In this document: piece after piece, positions 27,512 through 37,645 of the stretch | Layout of the letters: every line of letters begins with the position of its first letter | How positions within the stretch are numbered: the first letter of the stretch is position 1 | From: Immundisolibacter sp049322795 | GTDB taxonomy: Bacteria; Pseudomonadota; Gammaproteobacteria; Immundisolibacterales; Immundisolibacteraceae | Direction: 5' to 3' | DNA length: 64,000 nucleotides | Assembly (NCBI GenBank): GCA_049322795.1 | Contig: JBMOQH010000016.1 | Span: forward strand, 223,449-287,448 | Position numbers and translations under genes: made by a program | Notes under the pieces: generated by a model | Told to the model about the DNA's origin: nothing | Database searches by the model: none | The model's input: the letters and a program-made list of their open reading frames with translations, nothing else

Positions 27512-28960
27512 ATGACCCAGGAACCCGCTCCACAACGCCGCTCCGAAGACTTTCTGGCCCACCACGGGCTCACGGCCGGCGTGCTCGCGACCGTCCGCAG
27601 CCTGCGGCCGTTTATCGAGCGCAACCTCGACGGCGTTCTCGATCGCTTTTATGCGCATCTGCAAGGCGACGCGACACTGGCGGGCTTCTTTTCCTCTGCC
27701 AGCGTGCTGCAGCACGCCCGGGAGAAACAGGCCGACCACTGGAAGCACATGTTCTCGGGCACGCTCGATGACGCCTACTTCGCGTCCGTGCGCCGCATCG
27801 CCGACGCGCACTTGCGCATCGGCTTGCCACTCGGGCGTTATATCGCCGGCTATGCGCAGATCGCGGCCGATCTGCACCACACGCTGATCCGGCAAGGCGC
27901 GTCCTGGCGCCCGGGCAGACAGGACGAGCTCGCCAGTCAGGCGGCCGCCATCGACGCCCTGGTGCTGATCGACATCAACCTCACCACCAAGGCCTACATC
28001 GAGCAGCAGAACAGCCAGTTCGAGGCACTGCAACAAGCCATCAAGTCACGTTTCAACGAACTTGTGAGTGACGCGTTCACGAGCATGGCGACGTCCAACG
28101 CCGAGCTGGCGGCGAATGTGCGCGACGGCACCGAGCACACGCAAAGGCAGGCGGAAGCGTTCGGCGAGACGCGCCACACCGTGGACGAAATGGCGGAAAG
28201 CTCGCAGACCATGGCGTCGGCGGTCGAGGAACTGTCGGCGTCGTTTGCGGAAATCAATGACCAGGCGCAGCGCTCGGCCACGCTGATCGGCGATGCCATG
28301 CGCGTGGCGCAGGACACCCAGGCACACGTGGCGGGCCTGACTCAAGCCACCGACCAGATCGGCGACGTGCTGCACCTGATCAACGACATCGCCAGCCAGA
28401 CCAACCTGCTGGCGCTGAATGCCACCATCGAGGCCGCGCGTGCCGGCGAGGCAGGAAAGGGCTTCGCCGTGGTGGCGGGCGAGGTCAAGTCGCTGGCGGC
28501 GCAGACCGCCAAGGCGACCGAGGACATCGCGTCCCGCGTACAGCAGATGCGCGGCGTGGTCGAAGGCATGGTCAAGTCCATCACCGACATTGCCACCGCC
28601 ATCGGCGCCGCACGGGACTCGTCAGTCGCCATCGCCGGCGCGGTCAATCAGCAGACCACGGTGTCGAACGAAATCAGCCACAGCCTGAGCCGCACCGCGG
28701 TGGGTGCCGAGCAGGCCAGCCGCCTGGCCGATTCCCTGGGTCAGATGGCGCAGTCGAGCACCGAGTCGATGTACACCATCGCGCGCTTGACCGACGAATC
28801 CGGCGAGCAACTGCAACAGATCCGCGACGGAATCGAGCAGTTCATGCGGGAAATGGACGACCTCGACAGCCTGCGCAGCGCTCACGCGGGCCAGGCCGCC
28901 GTCACGCCGCCGCGCACGCGGCGCGCCAGCGACCTCACGCCGTCCGAGCAGGCGGCGTAA
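27512..28960 (+). CDS. Globin-coupled soluble chemotaxis (aerotaxis) transducer
   Basis: Protein of 482 residues with no transmembrane segment. Residues about 10-175 form a protoglobin sensor domain like HemAT: Tyr47 in FYAHL is the expected distal B10 Tyr and His100 in RIADAHLRIGL the proximal heme ligand. Residues about 200-460 form an MCP signalling domain, with the hairpin tip INDIASQTNLLALNATIEAA. It should sense oxygen or another gas and control CheA. The ATG at 27512 is chosen because the upstream start at 27452 lies inside the sigma-28 promoter. No other chemotaxis gene is in the window. Confidence 0.93.
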   Translation: MTQEPAPQRRSEDFLAHHGLTAGVLATVRSLRPFIERNLDGVLDRFYAHLQGDATLAGFFSSASVLQHAREKQADHWKHMFSGTLDDAYFASVRRIADAHLRIGLPLGRYIAGYAQIAADLHHTLIRQGASWRPGRQDELASQAAAIDALVLIDINLTTKAYIEQQNSQFEALQQAIKSRFNELVSDAFTSMATSNAELAANVRDGTEHTQRQAEAFGETRHTVDEMAESSQTMASAVEELSASFAEINDQAQRSATLIGDAMRVAQDTQAHVAGLTQATDQIGDVLHLINDIASQTNLLALNATIEAARAGEAGKGFAVVAGEVKSLAAQTAKATEDIASRVQQMRGVVEGMVKSITDIATAIGAARDSSVAIAGAVNQQTTVSNEISHSLSRTAVGAEQASRLADSLGQMAQSSTESMYTIARLTDESGEQLQQIRDGIEQFMREMDDLDSLRSAHAGQAAVTPPRTRRASDLTPSEQAA

Positions 28961-28972
28961 TCCGGTCCGGAC

Positions 28973-30250
<1,278 letters not shown>

Positions 30251-30331
30251 GGCCGGTCCCCTGTCGGTGATGCCGAAACCCCATGCGGGGCATTCGGGCG
30301 TTCTGTTTCGGATGTCATGCCAGCGCGGGTT

Positions 30332-30979
30332 TCAGGTCGTGCCCCACAGGGCCGCCAGCGCGCGGGCGGCCGCTTCGCTGTCCACGCCCGGGCCGAACAG
30401 CGCGCTGCCAACCGCCAGCGCATCGGCGCCGGCGGCCACCAGCGGCGCCGCATTGTCGGGGCCGATACCGCCTATGCACACAATGGGGCACGGCAGGCGT
30501 GCGCGGGCGGCGCGCAGCAGGTCGACACTGGCGTAAATCTCCCCGGGCTTGGTGCTGGACGGGAAAAACCGCCCGAACGCGACATGGTCTGCGCCTTCCG
30601 CAAGCGCCGGCGCGGCGAGGTCCAGGCGGTTGTAGCAAGTGGCGCCGATCAGCGCCCGCTGGCCGAGCCGCGCCCGCGCCCGCGCCGGCGAACCATCGTC
30701 CCGACCAAGGTGCACGCCGTCGGCGTCGACGCCGCGCGCCAGCTCGATATCGTCGTTGACGATGAATGCCGCGCCGTGGGCACGGCACAGCGCGCGCAGC
30801 GCGCTGGCTTCGTCCCGACGGCGCGCCGCGTCGGCGGATTTGTCGCGGTACTGCACCAGCCGCACGCCACCGCGCAGGGCCGCCGCGACACGCGCCAGCA
30901 GTTCGCCACCGCGCAGCAGCGACGTGTCGGCCAGCGCGTACACGCCGCGAATGGGGAGTGGTCGTTCCGGTATGCTCAT
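30332..30979 (-). CDS. thiE: Thiamine phosphate synthase
   Basis: Joins hydroxymethylpyrimidine diphosphate and thiazole phosphate to form thiamine phosphate. The protein has 215 residues in a TIM barrel with VQYRDKS, VNDDIELA, DGVHLGRDD, FGRFFPSSTK and CIGGIGPDN at the expected places. The thiE-hemL neighbourhood is common in gammaproteobacteria. No TPP riboswitch (CUGAGA-type core) was found in the 138 bp before it. Confidence 0.93.
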   Translation of the reverse strand: MSIPERPLPIRGVYALADTSLLRGGELLARVAAALRGGVRLVQYRDKSADAARRRDEASALRALCRAHGAAFIVNDDIELARGVDADGVHLGRDDGSPARARARLGQRALIGATCYNRLDLAAPALAEGADHVAFGRFFPSSTKPGEIYASVDLLRAARARLPCPIVCIGGIGPDNAAPLVAAGADALAVGSALFGPGVDSEAAARALAALWGTT

Positions 30980-31043
30980 CGGATCGCAAAGTCGTGGCGA
31001 TCCGTCGCCACCGGATCAACATATGCGCCGGCGCAAACGGTAT

Positions 31044-31073
31044 TTGCCCGCGCCGCGCGGCGGTTCCTAGAAT
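31044..31073 (+). promoter_or_regulatory. Candidate sigma-70 promoter of cysK
   Basis: TTGCCC at 31044-31049 and TAGAAT at 31068-31073 with an 18-bp spacer, in the divergent region between thiE and cysK. A perfect 7-bp hairpin GTGGCGA/TCGCCAC (30994-31011) lies upstream and could be an operator or leader structure for thiE. Confidence 0.45.
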
Positions 31074-31117
31074 TCGTCATCACCTTACCGAAACCGGGCC
31101 AACCCGAGGAGTCTTCC

Positions 31118-32050
31118 ATGGCGCGCATTTTCGACGACATCACGCAGACCATCGGCAACACCCCGCTGGTGCGCGTCCGGCGCATGTTCAAGACCGACGC
31201 CACCGTGCTGGCCAAGCTGGAGTTCTTCAATCCGCTGTCGTCGGTCAAGGACCGCATCGGGCTCGCCATGATTGACGCGGCCGAGAAGAGCGGCCGTCTT
31301 CAACCGGGCGGCGAAATCATCGAACCCACCTCCGGCAACACCGGCATCGCGCTGGCCTTCATCTGCGCGGCGCGCGGCTACCGCCTGACGCTGACCATGC
31401 CTGCCTCGATGAGCATCGAGCGGCGCAAGGTGCTGCGTGCCCTGGGCGCCGAGATCGTGCTGACGCCGCCCGAGAAGGGCATGACGGGCGCCATCGAGCG
31501 CGCCCGCGAGCTGCTGGCCGAGCGGCCCGGCAGCCTGATGCCGCAGCAGTTCGAGAACCCGGCCAACCCGGAAATCCACCGCCACACCACGGCGGAGGAA
31601 ATCTGGCGCGACACCGACGGCCAGGTCGATTACCTGATCTCCGGCGTCGGCACCGGCGGCACCATCACCGGCGTGGCGGAGGTCATCAAGTCACGCCGGC
31701 CGTCATTCAAGGCCATCGCGGTCGAGCCGTCCGCCTCGCCGGTGCTGTCCGGCGGCAAGCCCTCGCCGCACAAGATTCAGGGTATCGGCGCCGGCTTTGT
31801 GCCGGCCATCCTGAACACCGGCATCATCGACGAGATCGTGCAGGTGACCAACGAGGACGCCATGGCCTACGCGCGCCGCGCGGCGGTCGAGGAAGGCCTG
31901 TTCGTCGGCATCAGCTCCGGCGCCGCGCTGTGGGCCGCCGAGCAGATCGCCAAGCGCCCGGAAGCGGCCGGCAAGACCATCGTCGCCATCATCCCCTCGG
32001 CCGGCGAGCGCTATCTGTCGACCGCGCTGTTCGCGGACATCGACGTCTGA
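31118..32050 (+). CDS. cysK: Cysteine synthase A
   Basis: O-acetylserine sulfhydrylase of 310 residues, making cysteine from O-acetylserine and sulfide with PLP. The PLP lysine is in NPLSSVKDRIG, the substrate loop is PTSGNTGIAL, and phosphate binding is GVGTGGTITG. The start at 31118 has a CGAGGAG ribosome site. The C-terminus is slightly shorter than in E. coli. A REP cluster follows. Confidence 0.95.
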   Translation: MARIFDDITQTIGNTPLVRVRRMFKTDATVLAKLEFFNPLSSVKDRIGLAMIDAAEKSGRLQPGGEIIEPTSGNTGIALAFICAARGYRLTLTMPASMSIERRKVLRALGAEIVLTPPEKGMTGAIERARELLAERPGSLMPQQFENPANPEIHRHTTAEEIWRDTDGQVDYLISGVGTGGTITGVAEVIKSRRPSFKAIAVEPSASPVLSGGKPSPHKIQGIGAGFVPAILNTGIIDEIVQVTNEDAMAYARRAAVEEGLFVGISSGAALWAAEQIAKRPEAAGKTIVAIIPSAGERYLSTALFADIDV

Positions 32051-32057
32051 GCTGACG

Positions 32058-32161
32058 ATTCGGCCCGAGGGCGGGCCTCCCACAGGATAAGCCTGTGGGA
32101 GCGGCGCCCTCGCCGCGAATCGGCCCGCGCTGGCAGATTCGGCCCGGGGCGGGCCTCCCAC
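32058..32161. repeat. REP/BIME cluster 4
   Basis: Three units in the order B (minus strand), A (plus), B (minus), with the shared GTGGGA head and GAAT tail. The last B copy has lost one loop base. It lies between cysK and proS and may also act as a transcript-end hairpin for cysK, since no other terminator is seen. Confidence 0.87.
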
Positions 32162-32251
32162 ACAACCTTCTTCACCAGACTCTTGCAGCACAAGCCCCCG
32201 CGGCGGGGATAATTTCGCCTTCTCCCGCCACCTGCTGCCCAAGGAGTCCCC

Positions 32252-33961
32252 ATGCGCACCTCGCGCTTTCTGCTGGCCACGCTGCGCGAAGACCCGGCCG
32301 ACGCGGAGGTGATCAGCCAGCGCCTGATGCTGCGCGCCGGGCTGATCACGCGCCTGGCGGCCGGCATCTACAGCTGGCTGCCGCTGGGGCTGCGCGTGCT
32401 GCGCCGCGCCGAGCGGGTGGTGCGCGAGGAGATGGACCGCGCCGGCGCGCAGGAACTGCTGATGCCGGCGGTGCAGCCGGCCGAGCTGTGGCAGGAGTCG
32501 GCGCGCTGGGACAAGTACGGCCCCGAACTGCTGCGCCTGAAGGACCGCCACCAGCGCGAGTTCTGCTTCGGGCCGACGCACGAGGAGGTGATCACCGACA
32601 TCGTGCGCCAGAAGGTGACCAGCTACCGCCAGCTGCCGGCCTGCTTCTACCAGATTCAGACCAAGTTCCGCGACGAGATCCGCCCGCGCTTCGGCGTGAT
32701 GCGGGCGCGCGAGTTCCTGATGAAGGACGCCTATTCCTTTCACCGCGACGCGGCCAGCCTGGATGAGACCTACACCACCATGTACGCCGCCTACGGCGCC
32801 ATCTTCAGCCGGCTCGGCCTCAAATTTCGCGCCGTGGCCGCCGACACCGGCAGCATCGGTGGGGCCAGTTCGCACGAATTCCACGTGCTGGCGGACTCGG
32901 GTGAGGACGCCATCGCGTACTCCGACGGCGGCTATGCGGCCAACGTGGAGCTGACCCCGGCGCCGCCCCCGGTCGCCCGCCCGGCGGCCACGGCCAGCCG
33001 CGAGTCGGTGCGCACGCCCGGCCAGCACACCATTGCCGAGGTCAGCGCGTTCCTGAAGGTGCCGGCCGAGCGCATCGTCAAGACGCTGATCCTGCGCGGG
33101 GCGGAAGGGGGCCTGGTGGCGCTGCTGCTGCGCGGCGATCACGAGCTCAACGCCGTCAAGGCGCTGCGCCTGCCGCAGCTGGCCCAGCCGCTGCAATTCG
33201 CCGCCCCGGCCGACGTGCAGGCGGCGCTTGGCTGCGACTTCGGCTCGGTGGGGCCGGTGGATTTCCCGGGTCCGGTGATCGCCGACCGCGACGCCGCGGC
33301 GCTGGCGGACTTCGTGTGCGGCGCGAACGCCGACGGCTATCACCTCACCGGCGTCAACTTCGGCCGCGACCTGCCGGAACCGGAGGTGGCCGACATCCGC
33401 AACGTGCTGGCCGGCGAGCCGGCGCCGGACGGCAGCGGGCCGCTCGCCATCGCCCGCGGCATCGAGGTCGGGCACGTGTTCAAGCTCGGCACCGTGTACA
33501 GCGAGAAGCTCGCCTGCACGGTGCTGGACGAGAACGGCCGCGACACGGTGATGACCATGGGCTGCTACGGCATCGGCGTGTCGCGCGTGGTGGCCGCCGC
33601 CATCGAGCAGAACCACGACGACCGCGGCATCGTGTGGCCGCAGGCGCTGGCACCGTTCGAGGTCGCCCTGGTGCCGATCAACCTGCACAAGTCGCCGGCC
33701 GTGGCCGAGGCGACCGAAACGCTCTATGCGCAGCTGACCGCCGCCGGCGTCGACGTGCTGCTCGACGACCGCCCGGAGCGCCCGGGCGTGATGTTCGCCG
33801 ACATGGACCTCGTCGGCATTCCGCATCGCTTGGTGATCGGCGAGCGCGGCCTGAAGGACGGTTTGGTCGAGTACAAGGCGCGCCGCGCCGACACCGCCGA
33901 GAACGTCCCGCTCGAAGAGGCCGCCGGCTTCATCCGCAAGGCGCTGGCCGGGGCGGGTTGA
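32252..33961 (+). CDS. proS: Prolyl-tRNA synthetase (bacterial type)
   Basis: Class II synthetase of 569 residues. It has the long bacterial form: catalytic core, the INS editing insertion at about residues 230-400 (HTIAEVSAFLKVPAERIVKTL), and a C-terminal anticodon-binding domain (VALVPINLHKSPAVAEATETLYAQL). Motif 2 and 3 regions include FRDEIRPRFGVMRAREFLMKD and MGCYGIGVSRVVAAAIEQ in part. A strong AAGGAG ribosome site precedes the ATG. Confidence 0.96.
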   Translation: MRTSRFLLATLREDPADAEVISQRLMLRAGLITRLAAGIYSWLPLGLRVLRRAERVVREEMDRAGAQELLMPAVQPAELWQESARWDKYGPELLRLKDRHQREFCFGPTHEEVITDIVRQKVTSYRQLPACFYQIQTKFRDEIRPRFGVMRAREFLMKDAYSFHRDAASLDETYTTMYAAYGAIFSRLGLKFRAVAADTGSIGGASSHEFHVLADSGEDAIAYSDGGYAANVELTPAPPPVARPAATASRESVRTPGQHTIAEVSAFLKVPAERIVKTLILRGAEGGLVALLLRGDHELNAVKALRLPQLAQPLQFAAPADVQAALGCDFGSVGPVDFPGPVIADRDAAALADFVCGANADGYHLTGVNFGRDLPEPEVADIRNVLAGEPAPDGSGPLAIARGIEVGHVFKLGTVYSEKLACTVLDENGRDTVMTMGCYGIGVSRVVAAAIEQNHDDRGIVWPQALAPFEVALVPINLHKSPAVAEATETLYAQLTAAGVDVLLDDRPERPGVMFADMDLVGIPHRLVIGERGLKDGLVEYKARRADTAENVPLEEAAGFIRKALAGAG

Positions 33962-33977
33962 TCGCCGGGAGACGCCG

Positions 33978-34877
33978 CTAGTCCCCACGCCGCCAGGCAG
34001 AGGCGAGGGCCAGCCCGGCAAGGTTCTGCCACACCGAGAACAGCGCCGCCGGCAAGGCCGCGAGCGTCGGCAGGAACTTGATCGCCAGCGCCGTGGCGAG
34101 GCCCGAGTTCTGCATGCCGACCTCGATGGCGATGGCGCGCCGCTGCGGCGGGCTCGCGCCGCCGAGGCGCGCGCCCACATACCCGAGCGCAAAGCCGAGC
34201 GCGTTGTGCAGCGCCACGGCGCCGGCCAGCAGGGCGCCGACGGCGCCGAGCTGATGACGGTTCAACGCCACGATGATGGCGACGATCAGCGCCACCAGCA
34301 GCATGGACAGGCCCGGCAGCCAGCGCGCGAGCGGGCCGGCGAGACCGCCGAGATACCGCCGCAGCGCCACGCCCGCCAGCACCGGCAGCAGCACGATGCG
34401 CAGGATGTCGACCAGCATGGCGAGCGCTGGCACGTCCACGCGCGTGCCGGCCAGCCACAGCGTGATCCACGGCGTGAGCAGCGGCGCGGCGAGCGTGGAG
34501 ACCGCCGTCATGGCCACCGACAGCGCCACATCGCCCCGGGCCAGAAAGGTCATCACGTTGGAGGCGGTGCCGCCCGGGCAGGCGCCGACCAGGATCACCC
34601 CGGCGGCGAGCGCCGGCGGCAGACCAAACCCCGCCGCAAGCGCCCAGCCCAGAATGGGCATGACGGCGAATTGCAAGACGATGCCCAGCACCAGCCAGCG
34701 CGGGCGGCGCAGCACGGCGGCGAGCTGCGTGCCGGTCAGCGTCAGGCCCATGCCGAACATGATCAGCCCGAGCGCCGGCACGATGGCGCCCTTGAGCGGC
34801 ACGAACAGCTGCGGTGCGGCCCACGCGCCGACGCAGGCCAGCAGCAGCGCCGCGGTGGACAGCAGCGCGGAGCTCAT
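33978..34877 (-). CDS. Bile acid:sodium symporter (BASS) family transporter
   Basis: Inner-membrane protein of 299 residues with about nine to ten hydrophobic helices. GACPGGTASNVMTFLARGD and GMQNSGLATALA are the two BASS signature regions that form the sodium and substrate sites. Bacterial members carry organic anions such as pantoate or keto acids; the substrate here is unknown. It converges with proS across 16 bp. Confidence 0.88.
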   Translation of the reverse strand: MSSALLSTAALLLACVGAWAAPQLFVPLKGAIVPALGLIMFGMGLTLTGTQLAAVLRRPRWLVLGIVLQFAVMPILGWALAAGFGLPPALAAGVILVGACPGGTASNVMTFLARGDVALSVAMTAVSTLAAPLLTPWITLWLAGTRVDVPALAMLVDILRIVLLPVLAGVALRRYLGGLAGPLARWLPGLSMLLVALIVAIIVALNRHQLGAVGALLAGAVALHNALGFALGYVGARLGGASPPQRRAIAIEVGMQNSGLATALAIKFLPTLAALPAALFSVWQNLAGLALASAWRRGD

Positions 34878-34944
34878 GGCGTGGGGCGTGACTGACGCCG
34901 CGCGGCTCCGCGGCCGGACGCCGGTTGCCGCGGTCGACGGCGCG

Positions 34945-35712
34945 TCAAGACGGCTGGCGCCGCGCCTGGCACACCGGGCAGTCGGGGTCCTGCCTGAGAC
35001 CGATGGCGCGCCATTCGCTGCGCCGGCCGTCGAACAGCAAAAGCCGCCCGGCGAGCCCGGTTTCGATGCCGAGCAGCACCTTGATGGCCTCCAGCGCCTG
35101 CAGGGCGCCGATCACGCCGACCACCGGTGGCAGCACGCCGACCTGCGCGCAGTGCTCGGCCTCGGCGCCGGTCTCGCGGTACAGGCAGCGATAGCAGGGC
35201 GCGTCCGGCCGGTCGAGGCGGAACACCGACACCTGGCCCTCGAAGCGGATGCCGGCGCCGGACACCAAGGGCTTCTTTGCCGCCGCGCAGGCGGCGTTGA
35301 TGGCAAAGCGCGTGTCGAAGTTGTCGGTGCAGTCGAGCACCAGGTCGACCGCCGCTACCTGGGCCGACAGGGCGGCCGCGTCCATGCGCCCGCTGACCGG
35401 CCTGACCTCGATCAGCGGGTTCAGTGCCAGCAGCGCGTCGCGGGCCGATTCCGCCTTCGGGCGGCCGACGTCCGCCGTGCGGTGCAGCACCTGCCGGTGC
35501 AGGTTGCTGAGATCCACCTGGTCGTGGTCCACCACCGTGAGATGCCCGACGCCGGCGCCGGCCAGATACAGCGCCGCCGGCGAGCCTAGGCCGCCCAGGC
35601 CGACGATCAGCACCCGCGCGTCCATCAGCCGCGCCTGCCCCGCGAAATCCACCTCCGGCAGCACCAGCTGGCGGGCGTAGCGGTGCAGTTCGTCGTCGTT
35701 CAGTTCGCGCAT
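34945..35712 (-). CDS. moeB: MoeB/ThiF-type adenylyltransferase
   Basis: E1-like enzyme of 255 residues that adenylates the C-terminal glycine of a small sulfur-carrier protein (MoaD or ThiS). The ATP-binding GLGGLGSPAALYLAGAGVG, the DxDxVDLSNLHRQ motif and two zinc CxxC pairs (CYRC and CPVC) are present. No rhodanese domain follows. It is encoded directly after prmC with a 13-bp overlap, an order frequent in gammaproteobacteria, where it is annotated moeB. Confidence 0.87.
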   Translation of the reverse strand: MRELNDDELHRYARQLVLPEVDFAGQARLMDARVLIVGLGGLGSPAALYLAGAGVGHLTVVDHDQVDLSNLHRQVLHRTADVGRPKAESARDALLALNPLIEVRPVSGRMDAAALSAQVAAVDLVLDCTDNFDTRFAINAACAAAKKPLVSGAGIRFEGQVSVFRLDRPDAPCYRCLYRETGAEAEHCAQVGVLPPVVGVIGALQALEAIKVLLGIETGLAGRLLLFDGRRSEWRAIGLRQDPDCPVCQARRQPS

Positions 35713-36563
35713 GGCAGCTGCCCCAGGGTGACGCGCGTGCGGCCGGCGAGATCGGCGTGCGACTCGACCGCGACAAAACCGGCGGCCGTCAGCAGCGCCC
35801 GTACGGCCGCGCCCTGTCCGGCGCCGTGTTCCAGCAGCAGCCAGCCGCCCGGCAGCAGCTGCGCCGCGGCCCCGGCGGCGATCAGGGCGAGATCGGCGAG
35901 GCCGGCGTCGGCGGCGGCGAGCGCCGTGCGCGGCTCGCAGCGCAGACCGTCGCCGGCGAGGCACGGGTCGTCCGGCGCCACGTAGGGCGGATTGCTGACG
36001 ATGACATCGAAGCGCCGGCCGGCCAGCGGCGCGTACCAGTCGCCGTGCAGGCATTCGACCGCGAGCTCGAGGCGCGCCGCGTTGCGTTTTGCCACCGCCA
36101 GCGCCTCGGCGCTGCGGTCGGTGGCCGTGACCTGCCACCGCGGCCGCTCGGTCTTGAGCGCGAGCGCGATCGCTCCGCTGCCGGTGCCAAGGTCCAGCAG
36201 CGCGCCGCGCCCGCCCATGCGGGCCAGCGCCAGTTCGACCAAAAGCTCAGTCTCCGGGCGCGGCACCAGCACGTCGGGCGTGACCTCGAGCTCCAGCGTC
36301 CAGAAGCCCTGGCGGCCGCGCAGATAGGCCAGCGGCTCGCCGGCCAGACGCCGCGCCAGCAGCGCGTCGAAGCGCCGCACGGCGGGCGCATCCAGCGTGT
36401 CGTCGGGGTGAACGATCAGCCACTCGCGCGGCACGCCGAGCGCCAGCGCCAGCAGGTGCGCACAGTCGTCCGCCGCATGCGGGTGGCCGGCGCAGCGCCG
36501 GCGCGCCGCGGCGAGCGCGTCGCGCACCGTCGGCCGTGGATCGGCGAGGGTCGAGGTGCTCAT
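35700..36563 (-). CDS. prmC: Release factor glutamine methyltransferase
   Basis: Methylates the glutamine of the GGQ motif in peptide chain release factors. The protein has 287 residues, an N-terminal helical domain, the SAM site DLGTGSGAIALAL and the catalytic SNPPYVAP. It overlaps prfA, its substrate's gene, by 4 bp, and moeB by 13 bp: part of a hemA-prfA-prmC-moeB operon. Confidence 0.95.
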   Translation of the reverse strand: MSTSTLADPRPTVRDALAAARRRCAGHPHAADDCAHLLALALGVPREWLIVHPDDTLDAPAVRRFDALLARRLAGEPLAYLRGRQGFWTLELEVTPDVLVPRPETELLVELALARMGGRGALLDLGTGSGAIALALKTERPRWQVTATDRSAEALAVAKRNAARLELAVECLHGDWYAPLAGRRFDVIVSNPPYVAPDDPCLAGDGLRCEPRTALAAADAGLADLALIAAGAAAQLLPGGWLLLEHGAGQGAAVRALLTAAGFVAVESHADLAGRTRVTLGQLPCAN

Positions 36564-37645
36564 GCGATGCCGAGAGCCGCCAGCTGCTCGGCCTCGTACT
36601 CGCGCCGCAGCGGCTCGATCAGGGCGTCGAGGTCGCCCGCCATCACCTGCTCGATCTTGTACAGCGTGAGGTTGATGCGGTGGTCGGTGACGCGGCCCTG
36701 CGGGAAGTTGTAGGTGCGGATGCGCTCGGAGCGGTCGCCGGAGCCGACCAGGCTGCGCCGCGTGGCGGCCTGCGCCGCCTGCTGGCGGCTGCGCTCAGCC
36801 TCCAGCAGGCGCGATTGCAGCAGTGCCATCGCACGCGCGCGGTTCTTGTGCTGCGAGCGCTCCTCCTGGCATTCGACCACGGTGCCGGTCGGCAGGTGCG
36901 TGATGCGGATGGCCGAGTCGGTCTTGTTGACGTGCTGGCCGCCGGCGCCCGACGCGCGGTAGGTGTCGACGCGCAGCTCGGCCGGGTTGATGGGAATGCT
37001 GTCGACCTCGTCCACTTCCGGCAGCACCGCCACCGTGCAGGCCGAGGTGTGGATGCGGCCCTGCGCCTCGGTGACCGGCACGCGCTGCACCCGGTGGCCG
37101 CCGGATTCGAACTTCAGGCGCGCGTACACGCCGCGGCCCTCGATGCGGACGATGACTTCCTTGTAGCCGCCGTGCTCGCCCTCGCTGGCGCTGACGATTT
37201 CGCAGCGCCAGCCCTGCGTTTCCGCATAGCGCAGGTACATGCGCAGCAGGTCACCGGCGAACAGCGCCGCCTCGTCGCCGCCGGTGCCGGCGCGGACCTC
37301 GAGGTAGATGTTGCGACGGTCGTCCGGGTCGGCCGGCAGCAGCAGGCGCTGCAGCTCGGCCTCGGTGGCGTCGAGACGACCTTCGAGCTGTGGCAGTTCC
37401 GCCTGCGCCAGCTCCCGCAGCTCGGCGTCGTCGCCGGCGGCGAGAGCGCGCGTGTCGGCGAGCGCGGCCTCGAGGTCCAGATACTGCCGGTAGCACGCGG
37501 CGGTCGGGGTGAGCTCGGCGTGCTCGCGGGCGAGCGCGGCGTAGCGCTGGCCGTCCTCGGCCAGCGCCGGGTCGGCCAGCAGAACGGTCAGTTCCTGGTG
37601 GCGCTCATCGGCGGCGCGCAGGCGGGTTTCGATGGACGGCTTCAT
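36560..37645 (-). CDS. prfA: Peptide chain release factor 1
   Basis: Terminates translation at UAA and UAG. The protein has 361 residues; stop-codon recognition is by the PVT tripeptide (RVPVTEAQGR) and hydrolysis by GGQ in SGAGGQHVNKTDSAIR. The start at 37645 overlaps hemA by 4 bp. Length and domain order are normal. Confidence 0.97.
   Translation of the reverse strand: MKPSIETRLRAADERHQELTVLLADPALAEDGQRYAALAREHAELTPTAACYRQYLDLEAALADTRALAAGDDAELRELAQAELPQLEGRLDATEAELQRLLLPADPDDRRNIYLEVRAGTGGDEAALFAGDLLRMYLRYAETQGWRCEIVSASEGEHGGYKEVIVRIEGRGVYARLKFESGGHRVQRVPVTEAQGRIHTSACTVAVLPEVDEVDSIPINPAELRVDTYRASGAGGQHVNKTDSAIRITHLPTGTVVECQEERSQHKNRARAMALLQSRLLEAERSRQQAAQAATRRSLVGSGDRSERIRTYNFPQGRVTDHRINLTLYKIEQVMAGDLDALIEPLRREYEAEQLAALGIA

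Noticed and set aside
30980..31117. TPP riboswitch before thiE
   Set aside because: No conserved TPP core found; only a short simple hairpin is present.
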